Source: DATBLE01 sp963719325 (GTDB taxonomy: Bacteria; Actinomycetota; Thermoleophilia; Gaiellales; Gaiellaceae). From it: DNA of 64,000 bases. Shown here one piece after another: positions 53,496 to 61,804 of the stretch. The stretch is from the NCBI GenBank assembly GCA_963719325.1, contig CAVRBW010000003.1, positions 1 to 64,000 of the forward strand, in the 5' to 3' direction. The translations under genes and the position numbers were made by a program. Within the stretch, counting starts at the first letter, position 1; every line of letters starts with the position of its first letter. The notes beneath the pieces were generated by a model. It had not been told where the DNA came from and did not search any database. It saw only the letters and a list, made by a program, of their open reading frames with translations.

Positions 53496-55901
53496 CTGGC
53501 TGGTGGCAAGACTCGAAAGGCGAACGGCAAGCGTCGGCGCCGCATCCGCAAGCTCCGTCTCCTCACCCTTCTGAGCCTGGTGGGGCTGCTCTGCTTCGTC
53601 TCGTTCGCGTACGGGATGGTGCTCGGCGTCCGGAGCGACATCCCTCAGCTCGATCAGCTCAAGCCGAAGGAACGTCAGCGCGACGGCGTGATCTACGACT
53701 CGACGGGACATCGCGTCCTCGCCCGCCTGGTCGGCTCCGAGAGCCGCAAGATCGTCTCCTCCGACCAGATCGCAGACGTGATGAAGCTGGCGATCGTCGC
53801 GATCGAGGACAAGCGCTTCTTCGAGCACCGGGGCGTCGACGTGCGGGGCATCGCCCGCGCGGTCTGGCAGGACGTCCGCAACAAGAAGGTCGTCCAGGGT
53901 GGCTCGACGATCACCCAGCAGTTCGTCAAGAACGCCTACCTGACGAGCAAGCGATCGATCAGCCGCAAGCTGAAGGAGGCGGCACTCGCCTGGCAGCTCG
54001 ACCAGGTCTGGACGAAGGACCGCATCCTGACGAACTACTTGAACACGATCTACTTCGGGAACGGCGCGTACGGAATCGAGCGGGCCGCCCAGATCTACTT
54101 CGGCCACGGTGCCGCCAAGCTGACGCTGCCGGAGGCGGCGTTGCTGGCCGGCATCCCGAGTGATCCGAGCGTCTACAACCCGGTCACGAACCCGCAAGCC
54201 GCGCATGCTCGCCGGCGCAAGGTGCTGCAGGCGATGCTCGACCAGAAGGACATCGCCTACAACGAGTTTCGTCTGGCGAATCGAACTCCGCTGCCGAAGC
54301 CGGATGAGATCCATCGCCTGGGACTGCGTGGCCCGGCCCAGTACTTCGTGGACTACGTCAAGCAACAACTCGTCGACAAGTACGGCTCAGGCAAGGTGTT
54401 CGGCGGCGGTCTGAGGGTGGTCACGACGATCGACCTCGCGCTCCAGCAGCGTGCGCGCGAGGCGATCGCAAAGTGGCTTCCCGGCCCCGACGATCCGGCG
54501 GCCGCCCTCGTCGCCCTCGACCCTCGCAACGGCAGCGTGCTGGCGATGGTCGGCGGCGACAACTACCGGGAGAGCCAGTTCAACCTCGCGGTGCAGGGAG
54601 AGCGGCAGCCGGGCTCATCGTTCAAGCCGTTCGTCCTCGCCGCCGCGCTCGAGCAGGGAATCTCGCCGTCGACGCAGTTCGAATCGAAGCCGGTGACGAT
54701 CTCGCTCGGCGACCGGGACTGGTACGTGCGTAACTACGAGGGCTCGAACCTGGGATCGATCGACTTGACCAACGCGACGATCTACTCGGACAACACCGTC
54801 TATGCGCAGCTCACGCAGCTGGTGCAGCCGAAGTCGGTGGTGAAGGTCGCCCACCGGCTCGGAATCGCCAGTCCGCTGAAGAACTACTTCGCGATCGGGC
54901 TCGGGGCCGAGGCCGTCAACCCGCTCGAGATGGCACGCGCGTACGGCTCGTTCGCGAACGGCGGGAAGTTGGCCGAAGGCTCGATCTTCGGAAACCGCCC
55001 TCGAGTCGTCGCCTCCGTCAACGGCACCAAGAACCGGCCCGTCCAACATCAGGCGATCAACCCCACGAACGCTGCGATCGTCAACCAGATCCTCCAGCAG
55101 GTCGTCCAGTACGGAACCGGAAAGCGCGCCGTGCTCGCCGACCGGCCGGTTGCCGGCAAGACCGGCACGACGGAGAACTACGGCGACGCCTGGTTCGTCG
55201 GCTACACGCCGCAGCTCGTCGTCGCCGTCTGGGTCGGCTACCCGAACGCCCTGAAGCCGATGCTGAGCGAGTTCAACGGCGACGCGGTCGCGGGCGGCAC
55301 ATACCCGGCGCTGATCTGGAAGAGCTTCATGGAGACGGCGCTGCCGTACCTGAAGGACGCGCCGGAAAGCTTCGCCTATCCGAGCGTCCCCTCGGCCGAG
55401 CCCCGGCGGCTGGTCCTCCGTGACGGCACCTTCCAGCTCGACAACGGGATCTGCCGGCACACGATCCTGGTCTCGTACTTCGCCGGCCGCGGCCCTGCCA
55501 GGACAGCGGACTGCAAGCCGAACGAGGTCGAGGTACCGAACGTGGTCGGGACGACCTACGACGTGGCTCGGGCACGACTCGCCGCGCAGCCACTCACACC
55601 GGTCGTGATCAAGAAATGGGCGTCCCCCGGCCAGCGGCTGAACGTCGTCGTCAAACAGATCCCCGCGCGCGGACGGTTGTCCTCGTTCGACCGGGTGATG
55701 ATCGTGTTCGCGAGGCCGCGCCAAGGTGTCGTTCCCAACGTCGTCGGCCTGAGGCTGCCGCAGGCTCGCAAGAAGCTCGAGCGGCTCAAGCTGCGCCCGG
55801 TGCTGAAGGGGCGCGGGCTCGAGATCGTGCGGCAACGGCCACGGGCCGGCGTTGCGGCCGCGCCGAGGATGGCCGTCACGCTCTGGGTACGGCCCGGCTG
55901 A
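53496..55901 (+). CDS. Class A penicillin-binding protein with two PASTA domains
   Basis: About 801 residues. A basic cytoplasmic N-terminus (GKTRKANGKRRRRIRKLRLL) and one membrane helix precede a GT51 glycosyltransferase (AIEDKRFFEHRGVDVRGIAR, GGSTITQQFVKNAYL, RKLKEAALAWQLD). The transpeptidase follows: SSFK (active Ser), SDN and KTGTT. Two PASTA repeats (VPNVVGTTYDVARARL and VPNVVGLRLPQARKKL) end the protein. It polymerises and cross-links peptidoglycan. No ATG/GTG/TTG precedes the basic region in frame; CTG 53496, 9 nt after TAGAAT, is chosen. GTG 53580 would remove half the membrane anchor. Confidence 0.93.
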   Translation: MAGGKTRKANGKRRRRIRKLRLLTLLSLVGLLCFVSFAYGMVLGVRSDIPQLDQLKPKERQRDGVIYDSTGHRVLARLVGSESRKIVSSDQIADVMKLAIVAIEDKRFFEHRGVDVRGIARAVWQDVRNKKVVQGGSTITQQFVKNAYLTSKRSISRKLKEAALAWQLDQVWTKDRILTNYLNTIYFGNGAYGIERAAQIYFGHGAAKLTLPEAALLAGIPSDPSVYNPVTNPQAAHARRRKVLQAMLDQKDIAYNEFRLANRTPLPKPDEIHRLGLRGPAQYFVDYVKQQLVDKYGSGKVFGGGLRVVTTIDLALQQRAREAIAKWLPGPDDPAAALVALDPRNGSVLAMVGGDNYRESQFNLAVQGERQPGSSFKPFVLAAALEQGISPSTQFESKPVTISLGDRDWYVRNYEGSNLGSIDLTNATIYSDNTVYAQLTQLVQPKSVVKVAHRLGIASPLKNYFAIGLGAEAVNPLEMARAYGSFANGGKLAEGSIFGNRPRVVASVNGTKNRPVQHQAINPTNAAIVNQILQQVVQYGTGKRAVLADRPVAGKTGTTENYGDAWFVGYTPQLVVAVWVGYPNALKPMLSEFNGDAVAGGTYPALIWKSFMETALPYLKDAPESFAYPSVPSAEPRRLVLRDGTFQLDNGICRHTILVSYFAGRGPARTADCKPNEVEVPNVVGTTYDVARARLAAQPLTPVVIKKWASPGQRLNVVVKQIPARGRLSSFDRVMIVFARPRQGVVPNVVGLRLPQARKKLERLKLRPVLKGRGLEIVRQRPRAGVAAAPRMAVTLWVRPG

Positions 55902-55903
55902 CC

Positions 55904-55932
55904 CCACGGGGGAACCCCTGGTTCCCCCGTGG
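55904..55932 (+). terminator. 13-bp perfect stem-loop after the PBP gene
   Basis: CCACGGGGGAACC (55904-55916) and GGTTCCCCCGTGG (55920-55932) around a 3-nt loop, starting 3 nt after the stop codon. A second palindrome, GCCGGGC-AAA-GCCCGGC, lies at 55977-55993. The first stem closely resembles that at 55-83. Confidence 0.75.
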
Positions 55933-56012
55933 ACCCCCTCCTCTTGTTGCCTCTCAAACGACGTCACGTGGACTCCGCCGGGCAAAGCCCGGCTGCGTCC
56001 TCCTGATCGAGT

Positions 56013-56594
56013 TCACGTTCGACGGGGAACAGGCCTGGAGAGAAACGGGGAGCCGGCCAGGACATATCGCCACAGCAGGTCCGCGGCCCGTGTGATCCCG
56101 ATGCGAGGCGCCGCCACGACGTCGACGTGGCCGGTGCGCCCTCGAAGCTCGAAGGGCGGCTCGTCGAGTGGGAGGCCGTCGTGCTCCCCGCTGACGGCGA
56201 GCGCCTCGCAGAGCCGCCCCGGCCCGGCGCAGAGCAGGCGCGAATCGTCGGTGTGCCGCCGCGCGTGCATCCGCTCGATGCCGTGTGTCGGCTGCAGCCC
56301 GCGGAGCAGGACCGCCGAGGCGATCTCCGCTTCCTCGCACACGAGATTCAGGCACCAGTGGATGCCGTACGAGCGGTAGACGTACGCGTGCCCCGGCGGC
56401 CCGAACATCGAAGCGTTGCGGGCAGTCCGCCCGCGGAAGGCGTGGCTGGCCGGGTCTTCGTGGTCGTAGGCCTCGACCTCGACGATCGGACCGCCTACTC
56501 CATCGACGAGCAGCGTCACGCCGATCAGGTCGGGCGCGACCTCGTGCACGCTGCGAGCGAAGAAGCTTCGAACCAGACGCGTGCGCTCAACCAA
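56013..56594 (-). CDS. mpg: 3-methyladenine DNA glycosylase (AAG/MPG family)
   Basis: 193 residues from TTG 56594. It excises alkylated purines. Motifs: FFARSVHEVAPDLIGVTLLV, PIVEVEAYDHEDPASHAFRG with the catalytic Glu, RNASMFGPPGHAYVYRSYGI, HWCLNLVCE, AVLLRGLQPTHGIE and LCAGPGRLCEALAV. Length is normal for bacterial members. Confidence 0.93.
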   Translation of the reverse strand: MVERTRLVRSFFARSVHEVAPDLIGVTLLVDGVGGPIVEVEAYDHEDPASHAFRGRTARNASMFGPPGHAYVYRSYGIHWCLNLVCEEAEIASAVLLRGLQPTHGIERMHARRHTDDSRLLCAGPGRLCEALAVSGEHDGLPLDEPPFELRGRTGHVDVVAAPRIGITRAADLLWRYVLAGSPFLSRPVPRRT

Positions 56595-56620
56595 CCTGGG
56601 GACCGGTCAGAGGCCCGAGA

Positions 56621-56974
56621 CTAGAACAGCTGCTCGGGCTTCGCAGACCCCGCTGTCTTCTCGAGCAGCCTGCGTGCACGCCGACCCAGGTCGCCGAGGT
56701 CGACCTTCCCCTGCTCGGCCGCCTCGGCGAGCCGCTCGGCGAGAGCCAACGCGTCGTCGAGGATCGCCGAGCCGCCTGCGTCCTGTCCCATCTCGTGGAG
56801 GATCGTGCGCTCGGTGCGCGAGGCGACGATCGGCTCGGTCACGCCCTCGACCCAGACGCGGGTGCGACGGCCGCTGCCCCGCTCCCCGGTCTCGATGGGC
56901 TCCAACGCGTAGATCTTGTCGGCGCGCGCGAACTTGCCGAAGCCCAGGAAGATCATCTTGGCGGTGTCGGCCAC
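56621..56974 (-). CDS. RemA-like (DUF370) protein with C-terminal extension
   Basis: 117 residues from GTG 56974. The first ~60 residues (FLGFGKFARADKIYALEPIE, then GRRTRVWVEGVTEPIVASRT) follow the RemA/DUF370 pattern, including the G-F-G-(N/K) start and the G-R-R-T-R-(A/V) motif. RemA is a DNA-binding biofilm regulator in Bacillus; here the ~45-residue helical C-terminal extension (ALALAERLAEAAEQGKVDLG) is extra. CATAAT ends 6 nt before the GTG. The similarity is by eye. Confidence 0.6.
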   Translation of the reverse strand: MADTAKMIFLGFGKFARADKIYALEPIETGERGSGRRTRVWVEGVTEPIVASRTERTILHEMGQDAGGSAILDDALALAERLAEAAEQGKVDLGDLGRRARRLLEKTAGSAKPEQLF

Positions 56975-57035
56975 GAGTTGATTATGAACCAGCCTCCGGC
57001 GACTTCCATCCACACGCGGGTAGGCTCGACGGGCG

Positions 57036-58148
57036 TTGCCACGCATCTTCCTCTCCCCTCCACACCTCTCCGGGCACGAGCTCGAGCTGGTGAAGGAGGC
57101 CGTCGAGTCGAACTGGGTGGCACCGCTCGGGCCCCAGGTCGATGCGTTCGAGCACGAGCTCGCCGAGCTGGTCGAGGTCCCGCACGCTCTGGCGCTTTCG
57201 AGCGGCACGGCGGCGTTGCACCTTGCCCTGGTGGTTCTCGGCGTCGGGCCGGGCGACGAGGTCGCGTGCTCCTCGTTCACCTTTGCGGCGAGCGCGAATC
57301 CGATTCGGTACGTGGGGGCAACGCCCGTCTTCGTGGATGCGGACTCGGCGACGTGGACGATCGACCCGGCCTTGCTCGACCAAGCACTCGCCGAGCGACC
57401 GCGGATCAAGGCGGTCATCGCCGTCGACCTCTACGGTCAATGCTGCGACTACGCGACGCTTCGCGCGATCTGCGACCGGCGCGGGGTCGCGCTGATCCAG
57501 GACGCCACGGAGTCGCTCGGCGCCTCCCACCGGGACGCGCCGGCTGCCGGCCAGGGCGATCTCGGCGCACTCTCGTTCAACGGCAACAAGGTGATCACGA
57601 CGAGCGGCGGCGGGATGCTCGTCACTCGCAACCGCGACTGGATCGAGCACGCACGCAAGCTCTCGACCCAGGCGCGCGAACCCTTTCCCCATTACGAGCA
57701 CACCGAGATCGGCTTCAACTACCGGCTGAGCAACCTGCTTGCGGCGGTCGGTCGCGCGCAGCTCGCGGTGCTTCCCGAGCGGGTCGCGGCGCGGCGGCGA
57801 ATCAACGCGCTCTACCGCGAACTGCTCGCGGAGGCCCCCGGGATCGAGTTCATGCCGCAGGCGTCGTACGGTCAGGGCAACTGCTGGCTGACCTGCATCG
57901 TCGTCGACCCTGTGAAAGCCGGGACGGAACGTGAAGCCATCCGTCTGGCGCTCGAGACCGAGGACATCGAGGCCCGCCCGCTCTGGAAGCCGATGCACCT
58001 CCAGCCGATCTACGAGTCCGCGCCGGCCTACGGCGGTGCGGTCTCGGCATCACTTTTCGAGCATGGGCTCTGCCTGCCGAGCGGCTCCGCGCTCGGCGAC
58101 GCGGACCAGCGCCGGATCGTCGACGTCCTGCTCGCTACCCGGCGCTAG
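57036..58148 (+). CDS. DegT/DnrJ/EryC1/StrS-family sugar aminotransferase
   Basis: 370 residues from TTG 57036. PLP-dependent enzymes of this family transfer an amino group to a nucleotide-linked keto-sugar. LSPPHLSGHELELVKEAVES, SSGTAALHLALVVLGVGPGDEV, IAVDLYGQCCDYATL, LIQDATESLGASH, and FNGNKVITTSGGGMLVT with the Lys that binds PLP. The C-terminal RPLWKPMHLQPIY is typical of the UDP-4-amino-sugar group. Probably surface-glycan synthesis, but no other sugar genes are adjacent. TAGGCT ends 9 nt before the TTG. Confidence 0.9.
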   Translation: MPRIFLSPPHLSGHELELVKEAVESNWVAPLGPQVDAFEHELAELVEVPHALALSSGTAALHLALVVLGVGPGDEVACSSFTFAASANPIRYVGATPVFVDADSATWTIDPALLDQALAERPRIKAVIAVDLYGQCCDYATLRAICDRRGVALIQDATESLGASHRDAPAAGQGDLGALSFNGNKVITTSGGGMLVTRNRDWIEHARKLSTQAREPFPHYEHTEIGFNYRLSNLLAAVGRAQLAVLPERVAARRRINALYRELLAEAPGIEFMPQASYGQGNCWLTCIVVDPVKAGTEREAIRLALETEDIEARPLWKPMHLQPIYESAPAYGGAVSASLFEHGLCLPSGSALGDADQRRIVDVLLATRR

Positions 58149-58150
58149 GG

Positions 58151-59077
58151 CTATGCCCCGGCGCGGGCCGGGGTTCCGTAGTCGAGCCAGTGCGGCCAGC
58201 GCTCGCTGCGCCCGCGCACGGTGTCGGCGTACGCCGCCTGCAGCTCGAGCGTCACCGGCCCCACCCCGATCTCGTGGTTGTCGATCGACCGGACGGGCGT
58301 CACCTCGACCGCGGTGCCGGTGAAGAAGACCTCGTCGGCCATGTAGAGATCGGTGCGGATCAGCGGCTTCTCGACGACCGGATGCCCGAGATCCTGGGCG
58401 ATCTGAATCACCGTGTCGCGGGTGATTCCGGGGAGGATCGAGGCGCTCAGGTCGGGCGTGAAGATCGTGCCGTCCTTGACGGCGAAGATCGTCTCGCCCG
58501 GGCCGTCGGCGATGTTGCCGTCCTGCGTCAGCAGGATCGCCTCGTCGTAGCCCGCGCGGCGCGCTTCGTGCGTCGCGAGCATCGAGTTCAGGTAGACCCC
58601 GGTCGCCTTGGCCGCATGCGGGATCGTGTTCGGGCCGACGCGGCGCCAGGTCGAGATCATCGCGGTGATCCCCCGGCTCTGGCTCTCTTCGCCGAGGTAT
58701 GCGCCCCACGGGAAGCAGATCACGGCGACGTCGACCGGGTTCGCCCCGGTGTGGACGCCGAGCTCGCCGTAGCCGAAGAACGCAATCGGACGCACGTAGC
58801 ACTCCGAGAGCTCGTTGGCCGCGATCGTCTCGTGGCAGGCGGCCCGCAGCTCCTCGAGGGAGTACGGAAGCTCCATGTACAGCAGCTTGGCCGAGCTCTC
58901 GAGTCGCCGGATGTGCTCGACAAGACGGAAGACCGCCGGCCCGCGTTCGGTGTCGTAGCAGCGGATGCCCTCGAAGACACCCGTCCCATAGTGCAACCCG
59001 TGAGCGGCGACGTGGATCCGGGCATCGGCCCAGTCCACGAGCTCGCCGTTCATCCAGATTTTCTCGGTCTCCTGCAT
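58151..59077 (-). CDS. ilvE: Branched-chain amino acid aminotransferase
   Basis: 308 residues. Class IV PLP fold: IWMNGELVDWADARIHVAAH, LHYGTGVFEGIRCYDTERGP, YVRPIAFFGYGELGVHTGAN, IPHAAKATGVYLNSMLA with the PLP Lys, YDEAILLTQDGNIADGPGET and EVFFTGTAVEVTPVRSID. It catalyses the last step of Val, Leu and Ile synthesis. Convergent with the DegT gene. Confidence 0.95.
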   Translation of the reverse strand: MQETEKIWMNGELVDWADARIHVAAHGLHYGTGVFEGIRCYDTERGPAVFRLVEHIRRLESSAKLLYMELPYSLEELRAACHETIAANELSECYVRPIAFFGYGELGVHTGANPVDVAVICFPWGAYLGEESQSRGITAMISTWRRVGPNTIPHAAKATGVYLNSMLATHEARRAGYDEAILLTQDGNIADGPGETIFAVKDGTIFTPDLSASILPGITRDTVIQIAQDLGHPVVEKPLIRTDLYMADEVFFTGTAVEVTPVRSIDNHEIGVGPVTLELQAAYADTVRGRSERWPHWLDYGTPARAGA

Positions 59078-59107
59078 GTGGGGCTCCCTCGTTCGCTCAC
59101 GGAAATG

Positions 59108-59605
59108 TTACGCGTCCTCGACGACGTCGACCGCACGTGCCCTCGACACCCGCACCAGCTCGGTCGGCGGAAGGCCCGCCATGTGCCTCGTCGTGCCCGC
59201 ACCGACCCAGACCAGGCCCTCGCCGAGCAGGCTCTGGTCGACCAGGACCTGCTCCACACGCCTGAGGCCGAACGGCGAAACGCCCCCGGGCGGAAAGCCG
59301 GTGGCCTCCTCGACCTGCTCCGGACCGGCGACCCGGGCCCGGCCCGCTCCCGCCGCCGCGGCGATCTTGCTCTTGTCTGCCCGGCGATGGCCGGGTACGA
59401 GCACCAGCACCGGCCGTCCGCCGCAGTCGAACAGCAGGGACTTGACGATCTGCCGGAGCTCGCAACCGATCGCACGCGCCGCGTCTTCCGCGGTTCGCGC
59501 CTCCGAGAACTCTTCGATCCGAGCCTCCGCCCCGGCCTCGCGCAGCGCCGTGCTCACTCGCTCGACTGGCTCCGGCCAGGCCTCCGCAATGCTCGTCGGA
59601 TCCAT
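59108..59605 (-). CDS. YbaK/EbsC-family aminoacyl-tRNA deacylase
   Basis: 165 residues from ATG 59605. TAEDAARAIGCELRQIVKSL, LLFDCGGRPVLVLVPGHRRA, ATGFPPGGVSPFGL and WVGAGTTRHMAGLPPTEL are the conserved blocks of the free-standing editing domains that hydrolyse mischarged tRNA (Cys-tRNA-Pro or Ala-tRNA-Pro type). The Lys in IVKSL is the key residue. The exact substrate is open. Confidence 0.92.
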   Translation of the reverse strand: MDPTSIAEAWPEPVERVSTALREAGAEARIEEFSEARTAEDAARAIGCELRQIVKSLLFDCGGRPVLVLVPGHRRADKSKIAAAAGAGRARVAGPEQVEEATGFPPGGVSPFGLRRVEQVLVDQSLLGEGLVWVGAGTTRHMAGLPPTELVRVSRARAVDVVEDA

Positions 59606-59656
59606 TTCCGGCAAGGGTACCGCGCGGTCCAGTGGCGTTGGTAGCGTCGTCTGAGG

Positions 59657-60232
59657 ATGGAAGGCCGGGTCGAGCACATCCACGTTGCGGCGGCGGCGGG
59701 CCAGCCTGTCGTACCGCTCGAAGCCGCTCACGCACGCGCCGGCGTCGGGCTCCTCGGCGACCGGTACGCAGCCGGGGCCGGATACTGGCGCGACGACCGG
59801 GTCAGCCGCGACCTGACGCTGATCGAGGCGGAGGTGATCGACGAGCTGGCCGGCATCGGCGTCCTGGTGGTTCGCGACGGCAAGGTCCTGCTGGGCCGGC
59901 GCCTTTCGGCGCACGGGCACGGCACGTGGTCGCCACCGGGCGGGAAACCGCGGCCAGGCGAGTCGGCGTGGGACTGCGCGCGGCGCGAGCTGCTCGAGGA
60001 GACCGGCATCGAAGCCGGCGGTGGTCGCGTGGTCTTCGAGACGCTCGACGGCTTTCCCGAATCGCGACTCGCGTTTCGGACGCGCTTCGTGCAGGTGGAC
60101 CAAGCCGTAGGCGAGCCGTACGTCCGCGAGCCGGACAAGGCTGCGGATTGGGGCTGGCACGACTGGGACGAGCTGCCGTCGCCCCTGTTCACGCCCGTCT
60201 GGTCGCTCGTGCGGAGCGGCTACTCACCCTAG
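59657..60232 (+). CDS. Chimeric protein: N-terminal half of a MOSC domain fused to a Nudix hydrolase
   Basis: 191 residues from ATG 59657. Residues ~3-65 (GRVEHIHVAAAAGQPVVPLE, ARAGVGLLGDRYAAGAGYW and DLTLIEAEVIDELAG) match the first half of a MOSC domain, including G-x-G-L-x-G-D-R-Y. The second half, with the molybdenum-cofactor-binding Cys, is absent. From residue ~66 a Nudix fold takes over (VLVVRDGKVLLGRRLSAHG), with a complete Nudix box GGKPRPGESAWDCARRELLEETG. The Nudix part should hydrolyse a nucleoside diphosphate derivative. The MOSC part may be a structural or substrate-selecting cap. Confidence 0.8.
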   Translation: MEGRVEHIHVAAAAGQPVVPLEAAHARAGVGLLGDRYAAGAGYWRDDRVSRDLTLIEAEVIDELAGIGVLVVRDGKVLLGRRLSAHGHGTWSPPGGKPRPGESAWDCARRELLEETGIEAGGGRVVFETLDGFPESRLAFRTRFVQVDQAVGEPYVREPDKAADWGWHDWDELPSPLFTPVWSLVRSGYSP

Positions 60233-60235
60233 GAG

Positions 60236-61804
60236 CTAGCCGAGGAAGATGAACCGGGCGTCGTCGAAGCCCTCGGATCGGATCCGCTCGACGAGCTCAG
60301 GAGGAGCGGGCGAGTCGATCGAGAGCGCCATCAGCGCCTTCCCCCCCTGCTTCGTACGGGAGACGGCCATGTTCGCGATGTTCACGCCGGCTTCTCCGAA
60401 CATCGTTCCCACCAGTCCGATCACACCCGGAACGTCGTCGTAGCGGAAGAAGACGAGGTTCGGCGCGAGCTCGAGGTCGATGCCGAATCCGAAGGCACCT
60501 GCCAGGAAGAGGCGCGGCTCGGGGCCGATGGTCGTACCCGAGACGGCGACGTCTCCGGCCCGGACCTCGACGAGGTTCATGTAGTCGCGGGATGCACGGA
60601 GGCGCTCCTCGACGACCTCGATCCCGCGCTCGGCAGCGATCACCGGCGCGTTCACGTAGTTGACGGCCTGGTCGACGCGGCCCTGGAAGATGCCGTTCAG
60701 CGCCGCGACGGTCAGCAGGCGGGTGTCGAACTCGGAGAGCGGGCCGTGCGCGGCGACGACGACACGCGACGGCCAGTCGCCGGCCAGCTCGACCGCCAAC
60801 CGGCCGAGCTTCGCCGCCAGCGGGATGAACGGCCCGAGCACCTCGAGATCGGTGGCGTCGACGACGGGGATGTTCACCGCGTTCGAGACCAGACCGCCCT
60901 CGAGTGCGGCGACCACCTGCTCGGCGACGATCACGCCGGCCCGATCCTGCGCTTCGTCGGTCGAGGCGGCCAGATGCGGCGTGACGACGACGTCGTCGAG
61001 CTCGAGCAGTGGGCCTGCGTAAGGCTCCTGCGAGAAGACGTCGAGCGCCGCTCCTCCGAGGTGGCCCGACTGAAGCGCCTCGATCAGAGCCTCCTCGTCG
61101 ACGAGCGCGCCGCGGGCTGCGTTGACGAGCCGCGCGCCTTCGCGCATCGTCGCCAGCGCCTCGCGCCCGATGATCCCGCGCGTCTCGTCGGTGAGCGGGA
61201 GATGCAGGGTGACGAAGTCACCGGCGGAAAGCGCGTCTTCCAGTCGCTCTTCTCGCTCGACGCCCGCCTCGCGGAAGCGATCCTCGCCGACGAACGGGTC
61301 GAAGGCGACGACCCGCATCCCGAGCCCGAGAGCGCGGCGGGCGACCTGTTGGCCGATGCGACCGAACCCGAGGACGGCGAGCGTCTTGCCGGCGAGCTCC
61401 ACGCCGCCCCAGCGCGACCGCTCCCAGCGCCCGTCCTTGAGCGCAGCGTGCGCCTGCGGAATGTTGCGCGCGAGGCCGACGAGCAGCCCGATCGTCTGCT
61501 CGGCGGCTGAAACGACGGTCGACTCGGGCGCGTTCGCGACGACGATCCCGCGCCTGGTCGCCGCCGCAACGTCGACGTTGTCCACACCGACGCCCGCGCG
61601 GCCGATCGCCTTGAGCCGCTCGCCGCGCTCGATCAGCTCCGCGGACATCTTCGTCGCCGAGCGGATGACGATTGCGTCATAGCGGCCGATCACCTCGCCG
61701 AGGTCGGACTCCCCGTCCACGTCGACGTCGAACCGCTCTCGCAGCAAGGCGATGCCCGCCTCCGCGATCGGCTCCCGGACCAGGACGCGAAACCGGCTGC
61801 TCAA
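60236..61804 (-). CDS. serA: D-3-phosphoglycerate dehydrogenase
   Basis: 522 residues. First step of serine synthesis. VVIRSATKMSAELIERG-like substrate region, AIGRAGVGVDNVDVAAAT, VLGFGRIGQQVARRALGLGM (NAD motif), VNAARGALVDEEAL, DVFSQEPYAGPLLELDDVV with catalytic Glu, and VTPHLAASTDEAQ with catalytic His. An ASB domain and a C-terminal ACT domain (VPGVIGLVGTMFGEAGVNIA) give the long type-1 form. The TTG start (61804) overlaps the upstream aminotransferase stop (TTGA), so the two are coupled. Confidence 0.96.
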   Translation of the reverse strand: MSSRFRVLVREPIAEAGIALLRERFDVDVDGESDLGEVIGRYDAIVIRSATKMSAELIERGERLKAIGRAGVGVDNVDVAAATRRGIVVANAPESTVVSAAEQTIGLLVGLARNIPQAHAALKDGRWERSRWGGVELAGKTLAVLGFGRIGQQVARRALGLGMRVVAFDPFVGEDRFREAGVEREERLEDALSAGDFVTLHLPLTDETRGIIGREALATMREGARLVNAARGALVDEEALIEALQSGHLGGAALDVFSQEPYAGPLLELDDVVVTPHLAASTDEAQDRAGVIVAEQVVAALEGGLVSNAVNIPVVDATDLEVLGPFIPLAAKLGRLAVELAGDWPSRVVVAAHGPLSEFDTRLLTVAALNGIFQGRVDQAVNYVNAPVIAAERGIEVVEERLRASRDYMNLVEVRAGDVAVSGTTIGPEPRLFLAGAFGFGIDLELAPNLVFFRYDDVPGVIGLVGTMFGEAGVNIANMAVSRTKQGGKALMALSIDSPAPPELVERIRSEGFDDARFIFLG

